Assembly (NCBI GenBank): GCA_029555925.1 | Contig: JAKPQU010000027.1 | Span: 1-10,139 of the forward strand | From: Bacillota bacterium | Lineage (GTDB): Bacteria > Eremiobacterota > SpSt-956 > JAKJGF01 | Length of the DNA: 10,139 nucleotides | Reading direction: 5' to 3' | Part shown: positions 6,121 through 10,139 of the stretch, piece by piece | How positions within the stretch are numbered: the stretch's first letter is position 1 | Layout: every line of letters starts with the position of its first letter | Notes under the pieces: model-generated | Told to the model about the DNA's origin: nothing | Seen by the model: the letters and a program-made list of their open reading frames with translations, nothing else | The model's database searches: none | Position numbers and translations under genes: made by a program

Positions 6121-8208
6121 TTAACGGTCATAAACATCCGTATTCTTGATAATATCTCCTTCCAGTCCCAATAGATAATCAGAATTAATATCTTTACCAA
6201 GAAGAATTCTTACTTCTTTTTCCAAAGGAAGGGAGGTAGTGACAACACAGAGATTTTCCTGATCAGTAAGATCCATATCACTGTCTTCATCAACCTCACG
6301 AATATAAATATTATCTTTTGACCTCATACCTTTTTCAATCTCTTCATGCTGACGGAGATATTCCCTTACAGTTCTTTCAAAATAACGTTTACCTCCGCCC
6401 TGAAGTTTCACATCTTCCACATAAAGTATAGGGCCTCCGCTTTCTGTAGGCACCATCTGGCCTCTTTTGCCGCAGTAGCCTGTAAATACCCTGTCCATAG
6501 TCTTTGAACTGCCTATATGCTTTATCTTTGCACCGAATTTATTCAAATTACCGCTTATTTTTATATCTCTTATAGGTTTATCGGTAAGGACACCATTTTC
6601 AATCAAAAATCCGAGGCGTCCTGAAATCTGAAATTCTCCCGTATTTGTTTCCACCCATCCGCCGTCACAGGTTTTAAGATAAACACCTTTTTTGGATTTC
6701 GGAACAAGAGCTATAATATCTTCAAGCTTATCTTTACCATTTTCATCATCTGGCAATATATAAGTATTGGTCATTCTGACAAGAGGAGGCTTATCATATT
6801 TCTCAGTTCTCACATTACCTGAAAGGCCATGTTTTACCATTTCCTCCCTTATATCTCCTGTTAGACCATCCATTATCTCATTTCTGGTATATCTGGAATT
6901 CAGAACCAGTTTCTGAACACCATCCTGAATCAAAGCAGTTCTCTTCGGTATAGTTCCATGTTCGTCAACGATTACACTGCCGAAGGCATTTCTGATCTTC
7001 TTTTTCCCCACATCAAAATTACATAAGCCTGTATCAATAATATTAAACTTCGTATTTTCCGAAACCTGTCCTCCTATGCGACCTTTAAGATTTATCTCCG
7101 CAGCTTTTGTCTTTTTATTTGTTATTATAACATCTGCTTCTGAGGAATGACCGTAAACCTCATGAGCAAGAACACCAGTGACACCGCTGCTCAGGACTAC
7201 GGGGCATTCGGAACCCAGTATTGACGTTGACTGGGCTCTATCAAGATCTATGGCATCTTTACTTACCTCTTTTGCAAGAGCCCTGACTATATCTACATAG
7301 TCTTTATCTTTATCCGCTTCATCACGTTTCAGTATTTCCGTTCCTCCCATAGCACCTCTTATAGCACCAAAGGCTTTATTATTATCTTTTGTTTCTATCT
7401 GAATAGAAATTCCTACCCTTGGTGTTACAGTATCAATTATATTATCATCTGTATCTGAATATTCCATAACATCGGCAATCTTGAAGAAAGCAACCTTTAT
7501 ATCCTTTACCTTTGCCCCCATTTCCTGTTTGACTACCTGCCTGGCATTGGCAACAAGATTAACGGCAAGGTCCAGGTTTACACCTTCTTCTATATTCCTG
7601 TTCATAGAAAGAACATTCTTTTCAGGTGAATGATAGAAGGGAAAGAACGGTTCATCTTCTTCGTCTATTTTACGCTGTACCTGTTCACCTTTTTTCTGTG
7701 CATCTTCAATGATATTCTTTATAAGTTTGTATCCTGCAGAATTAACTTCAAATTCTTTGACTATTGTATCATTACCTGAAAGATTTACTGACTGAACAGA
7801 AAAATCTTTTGTAGCCACTTCACCGCGCAGACCGATAAAAAAGCGCTGAATACGTTTCTCCCCCTGTGGAGTAAATTCATTACCCGAGGTTTTAACTTGA
7901 GGTATTCCTTTTTCATCTGTCGTAATAACAGTTCCGTAGCGAGAACCCATATAAAGGCCAATCCAGTCAATTTCTCTTCCCGGAGTACTTTCCTGAAAGG
8001 ATTTAAATCCCCTGTTATTAATCTGAGCGAAGTCATTTTTCAACAGGTGATATTCATCGGGAGGCAATTTTTGTTCCCCTTCAGGACAATAAGCGTCAGT
8101 AAAGTCTTTGTATCCTCTAATCTCTTCCTTTTCAGAAGGTTTAGAAACTTCTTCAGTATTTTCCGGGGTATTTTCTTCCGTCTTTTTGGTATTTTCTATG
8201 TTATCCAT
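6121..8208 (-). CDS. tldD: Enlarged TldD/PmbA-family metalloprotease
   Basis: This is a zinc metallopeptidase of the TldD/PmbA (U62) family. TldD with its partner TldE/PmbA cleaves unfolded peptides and matures some modified peptides such as microcin B17. The metal-binding HEXXXH motif is HEVYGH (H349, E350, H354), and the third ligand is expected at C579 in GYCGKRGQMVP. Other family marks are DEHGTIPKRTALIQDG (415-430), RMTNTYILP (478-486) and the GVYLKTCDGGWVETNTGEF segment (508-526). With the full metal site it is TldD-like, not PmbA-like. At 695 residues it is much longer than the usual 450-480. It adds an acidic, disordered head (1-30), a long N-terminal part (31-210) and an 85-residue C-terminal tail (611-695). 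It has no signal peptide, so it is probably cytoplasmic. It is the first gene of a four-gene operon, and no PmbA gene is nearby. Confidence 0.9.
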   Translation of the reverse strand: MDNIENTKKTEENTPENTEEVSKPSEKEEIRGYKDFTDAYCPEGEQKLPPDEYHLLKNDFAQINNRGFKSFQESTPGREIDWIGLYMGSRYGTVITTDEKGIPQVKTSGNEFTPQGEKRIQRFFIGLRGEVATKDFSVQSVNLSGNDTIVKEFEVNSAGYKLIKNIIEDAQKKGEQVQRKIDEEDEPFFPFYHSPEKNVLSMNRNIEEGVNLDLAVNLVANARQVVKQEMGAKVKDIKVAFFKIADVMEYSDTDDNIIDTVTPRVGISIQIETKDNNKAFGAIRGAMGGTEILKRDEADKDKDYVDIVRALAKEVSKDAIDLDRAQSTSILGSECPVVLSSGVTGVLAHEVYGHSSEADVIITNKKTKAAEINLKGRIGGQVSENTKFNIIDTGLCNFDVGKKKIRNAFGSVIVDEHGTIPKRTALIQDGVQKLVLNSRYTRNEIMDGLTGDIREEMVKHGLSGNVRTEKYDKPPLVRMTNTYILPDDENGKDKLEDIIALVPKSKKGVYLKTCDGGWVETNTGEFQISGRLGFLIENGVLTDKPIRDIKISGNLNKFGAKIKHIGSSKTMDRVFTGYCGKRGQMVPTESGGPILYVEDVKLQGGGKRYFERTVREYLRQHEEIEKGMRSKDNIYIREVDEDSDMDLTDQENLCVVTTSLPLEKEVRILLGKDINSDYLLGLEGDIIKNTDVYDR

Positions 8209-8214
8209 AAATAT

Positions 8215-8248
8215 CCTGACCGATAAAAGTCAGGCAACTCCTCCTCTC
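8215..8248 (-). promoter_or_regulatory. Hairpin between a strong Shine-Dalgarno and the protease start
   Basis: On the minus strand a very strong purine site, GAGAGGAGGAG (8238-8248), is followed by CCTGAC-8-nt loop-GTCAGG (8215-8234), a perfect 6-bp stem, and then by ATATTTATG. In the linear sequence the strong site is over 30 nt from the ATG. If the hairpin folds, that distance shrinks to about 11 nt. A weaker site, CAGGA, is inside the right arm and would be hidden by the same fold. This could set or regulate translation of the first operon gene. Confidence 0.5.
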
Positions 8249-8287
8249 AATTTTTAATCTTTAAAATCCATCCACTCTGGCATTTTA

Positions 8288-8317
8288 ATTATAACATTTT
8301 TTTAAATTACTTATCAA
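8288..8317 (-). promoter_or_regulatory. Putative sigma70-type promoter of the TldD-type operon
   Basis: Read on the minus strand, TTGATA (8312-8317) and a perfect TATAAT (8288-8293) are 18 bp apart, five of six and six of six matches to consensus. Initiation near 8281 would give a leader of about 70 nt containing the hairpin and purine-rich site described for 8215-8248. No second promoter is evident inside the four-gene operon. Confidence 0.7.
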
Positions 8318-8420
8318 CAAATTGTTTGGATTATTTAGTTTTTTTTAATATCTTCAATAAATCACTGAAGTTACTTCGTTCTATCCGAATTTTTTCGAAA
8401 TTAGCAAAATTCTATAAATA

Positions 8421-8598
8421 GTGAGCAGTGAGTATAAAACCTACTAATTAACCACGATGATTTTGATAGGTAAATTTCGTCATTGCGAGCGAAGCGAAGC
8501 AATCCCACTGGTATAAGCTTATACGACGGGATTGCTTCTTCGCTATCGCTCCTCGCAATAACACACATCTTAATCATTGTGGCACTATACTACTCACT
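8421..8598. repeat. Composite palindromic element with GTGA ends (MITE-like)
   Basis: Nested inverted repeats share one centre. The outermost are heptamers GTGAGCA-GTGAGTA (8421-8434) opposite TACTCAC (8591-8597). Inside are CCACGATGATT (8452-8462) and AATCATTGTGG (8572-8582), matching at 10 of 11. Next come GTCATTGCGAGCGAAGCGAAGCAATCCC (8479-8506, two halves joined) and an imperfect partner from GGGATTGC to about 8561. The middle is a perfect 14-bp palindrome, GTATAAGCTTATAC (8511-8524). The CATTGCGAGCGAAG type of arm is a well-known dispersed palindromic repeat in many bacteria. I see no encoded transposase or clear target duplication. Confidence 0.85.
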
Positions 8599-8653
8599 AA
8601 CAAATTTTATAACCAATAGTATCTCGCTTTAATCTTTTATAAATAAAAAATTT

Positions 8654-8724
8654 ATATGAAAATGATGAAGTTTGCAACTTCACTGGATGTTGATTTTCAT
8701 ATTTGGTTGTGACCGCTCCGGTCA
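8654..8724. repeat. Two adjacent stem-loops
   Basis: ATATGAAAAT (8654-8663) pairs perfectly with ATTTTCATAT (8693-8702). Within it GAAGTT (8667-8672) pairs with AACTTC (8676-8681) over a three-base loop, leaving an unpaired ACTGGATGTTG on one side. Eight bases on, TGACCG-CTC-CGGTCA (8710-8724) forms a second perfect 6-bp stem. The cluster resembles a dispersed palindromic repeat or a small structured RNA region. No promoter or gene is obvious. Confidence 0.65.
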
Positions 8725-8827
8725 TGTCTGTTAGATAGTAAATAAAAGGAACTATAATTATTGAAATATTTATGAAACAGGAAGGATTTTTCCATCCATC
8801 TGTCTTATATTTATAGATAATGTCTTA

Positions 8828-8903
8828 CTGTAGTGAGCATAAATCTACAGATATGAGCATAAACATGTAATAAAAATCTTGTTCCTCTGACGCGTAAGCG
8901 TCA
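8828..8903. repeat. Short hairpins and direct repeat upstream of the propeller gene
   Basis: CTGTAG (8828-8833) pairs with CTACAG (8845-8850). GAGCATAAA occurs at 8835-8843 and again at 8855-8863, a 20-bp period. TGACGC-GTAA-GCGTCA (8888-8903) is a perfect 6-bp stem with a four-base loop, made of the same GTAANGC/GCGTCAC heptamers found elsewhere in the window. The last hairpin sits about 45 bp before the propeller start and could influence its expression. Confidence 0.6.
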
Positions 8904-8946
8904 CGAGCTCATTATTTATGTATTTATAAGGATAATATAAAATTCT

Positions 8947-10139
8947 ATGAATGATAAAGAAAAAGAGCAAAAAAATCTCGTAAGTGGAGGCCAGTTTGTT
9001 TTTGACGATGATGAATCTCCTGCTCCATTACCACCTGTTCCGAAGCAGGAAACGAGTAATTCTGAAAAGCCAAAATACAAACTCATAGGCGGTTCTTTCC
9101 ATTTTGAAGAGGAAGAAAAGAAAAAAGAACCTCCTCCTCTTGAACTGGAAGAAAGAAAGGTTTCAAATACAGTTATACCTCTGATCATACAGATAGTTCG
9201 GACATATCTGTCACTGATTGTTATAGCCCTTATAATATGTGCCATACCTGTATATTTCTGGTTAAGCACCCGCCCTCCGTCTTTTCCCTATCCTTCAAAA
9301 ATAATATGCACCTGTCCCCAGGGTAATAAGGAAGAACTTTTCTTACTCGAACCAGACGGGTCGAAAATGGAAAGGCTCACTTATTCTGCGAAAGAAAATA
9401 CAAAAAATATATATCCCCGGTGGTCTCCTGACGGAAAAAAAATAACCTATACATCAGAGCAGGGTGGAAATACCGATATATATATAATGGATTTAAAAAC
9501 AAAAGAAACAAAAAATCTTACAAATCACCCTTCTCAGGACAGAGAGAGTACCTGGTCTTATGACGGAAAAAAGATAGCTTTTTCCTCGAACAGAGACGGA
9601 GATTATGAAATATTTATAATGAATAATGATGGTACAGGGCTTTATCAGCTTACATATAATTCAAAAAAAGAGATTGAAATTGATCCGGATTTTGCCTATC
9701 TTTTACCGGAACAGAGAAATGATTTATGGGATGATACACAGCCTGTGTGGTCTCCGAGAAAAAATCAAATAGTTTACTCTTCAAGCTGTCTGGGACTTCC
9801 TGATAATTACTACGAACAATTTACAGAAGGACATACACAGATAACAACACCGATGGGAAACTTTAAAATACCTGTTCCTACAAAAAAAGGGAATGATATG
9901 GATTTGATGATTATCAATACAGACAGGAGCGGTTTTCATGATCTTACAAAAGTACCTGATATAGAGACAGAACCTGCCTGGTCGCCTGACGGAAAGAAAA
10001 TAGCTTTTTCTTCAAACAGAAGAGGGAACTGGCAGATATTTGTAATGAATTCAGACGGAACGGGACTTTATCAGTTAACAATGAGGGATACAGCAAATGA
10101 CAGACATCCCACCTGGTCTCCTGACGGGAAATGGATAGC
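8947..10139 (+). CDS. Membrane-anchored TolB-like beta-propeller protein (partial, 3' end outside)
   Basis: The frame is open from the ATG to the window edge, 397 codons plus two bases, so the C-terminus is missing. Residues 1-75 are a cytoplasmic, Pro/Glu/Lys-rich tail with two copies of a motif: SGGQFVFDDDE (13-23) and IGGSFHFEEEE (47-57), each followed by a proline-rich stretch. Residues about 76-106 are one membrane helix with a basic inner flank (R85 is within it), so the rest should lie outside. From 116 on come PD40/TolB-type blades: PRWSPDGKKITYTS (157-170), STWSYDGKKIAFSSNRDG (201-218), PVWSPRKNQIVYSS (266-279), PAWSPDGKKIAFSSNR (343-358) and PTWSPDGKWI (388-397), with DIYIMD/EIFIMN strands and GTGLYQLT turns. 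Such propellers bind proteins or peptides. The start is fixed by an upstream in-frame TAA; AAGGAT (8928-8933) is a distant ribosome site. CTCP (121-124) after the helix could be oxidised or lipid-linked. Confidence 0.9.
   Translation, partial: MNDKEKEQKNLVSGGQFVFDDDESPAPLPPVPKQETSNSEKPKYKLIGGSFHFEEEEKKKEPPPLELEERKVSNTVIPLIIQIVRTYLSLIVIALIICAIPVYFWLSTRPPSFPYPSKIICTCPQGNKEELFLLEPDGSKMERLTYSAKENTKNIYPRWSPDGKKITYTSEQGGNTDIYIMDLKTKETKNLTNHPSQDRESTWSYDGKKIAFSSNRDGDYEIFIMNNDGTGLYQLTYNSKKEIEIDPDFAYLLPEQRNDLWDDTQPVWSPRKNQIVYSSSCLGLPDNYYEQFTEGHTQITTPMGNFKIPVPTKKGNDMDLMIINTDRSGFHDLTKVPDIETEPAWSPDGKKIAFSSNRRGNWQIFVMNSDGTGLYQLTMRDTANDRHPTWSPDGKWI

Noticed and set aside
7897..8226. Plus-strand open frame of 109 codons over the start of the protease gene
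   Set aside because: It is antisense to the protease coding sequence; Phe/Arg-rich composition mirrors the Glu/Lys/Asn-rich protease start.
8481..8561. Integron attC or phage attachment site
   Set aside because: The arms match a common dispersed palindromic repeat, and no integrase or cassette gene is nearby.
8209..8946. tRNA or other classical RNA gene in the long gene-free stretch
   Set aside because: The hairpins are simple palindromes; I found no cloverleaf, T-loop consensus (GTTCRANYC) in context or CCA end.
8916..9269. Minus-strand open frame of 117 codons
   Set aside because: It is antisense to the 5' part of the propeller gene; its Ser/Phe runs mirror the Glu/Lys-rich tail.

Overview
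The window is AT-rich bacterial chromosome (about one-third G+C by eye). Seven protein genes are tightly written, and the spaces between them are full of short repeats. A lipoprotein signal, a membrane-anchored TolB-type beta-propeller and an Hfq/Sm-like protein suggest a diderm bacterium. The mix of one- and two-component genes with many orphan or extended proteins looks like an uncultivated lineage, but I cannot assign a phylum from the sequence.

Layout, left to right. 1-432: non-coding, with heptamer arrays and then a promoter. 433-2259 (+): soluble orphan histidine kinase (zinc ribbon, PAS, GAF, HisKA, HATPase). 2286-3311 (-): low-specificity L-threonine aldolase, convergent with the kinase; both stop codons lie inside GTGA/TCAC heptamers. 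3312-3675: repeat-rich divergent spacer. 3676-4011 (+): small Hfq/Sm-like protein with a basic N-terminal tail, whose 3' end is duplicated in tandem. 4263-8208 (-): a four-gene operon transcribed leftward from a good sigma70-type promoter at 8288-8317. Its order is an enlarged TldD-type metalloprotease (8208-6121), an unrecognised acidic helical protein (6096-5062), a thioredoxin-fold lipoprotein with both active-site cysteines replaced (5081-4599) and a small unrecognised protein (4598-4263). Gene spacings are 24 nt, a 20-nt overlap and 0 nt. 8209-8946: 738 bp without a convincing gene, holding several palindromic elements. 8947 to the end (+): the start of a membrane-anchored beta-propeller protein that runs off the window.

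Functional reading. The kinase and aldolase look like ordinary single genes. The TldD-type operon is the best candidate for an undescribed system. A TldD protease normally pairs with TldE/PmbA, but here it is co-transcribed with an unknown helical protein, a probably redox-dead lipoprotein and a small unknown protein, and no PmbA is in view. No substrate peptide gene could be identified. The second theme is a dispersed 7-nt-period repeat (GTRANNN, often GTAACGC/GTGACGC or GTGACCA) that occurs in nearly every intergenic space, in both orientations, and supplies stop codons and 5' leader sequence.
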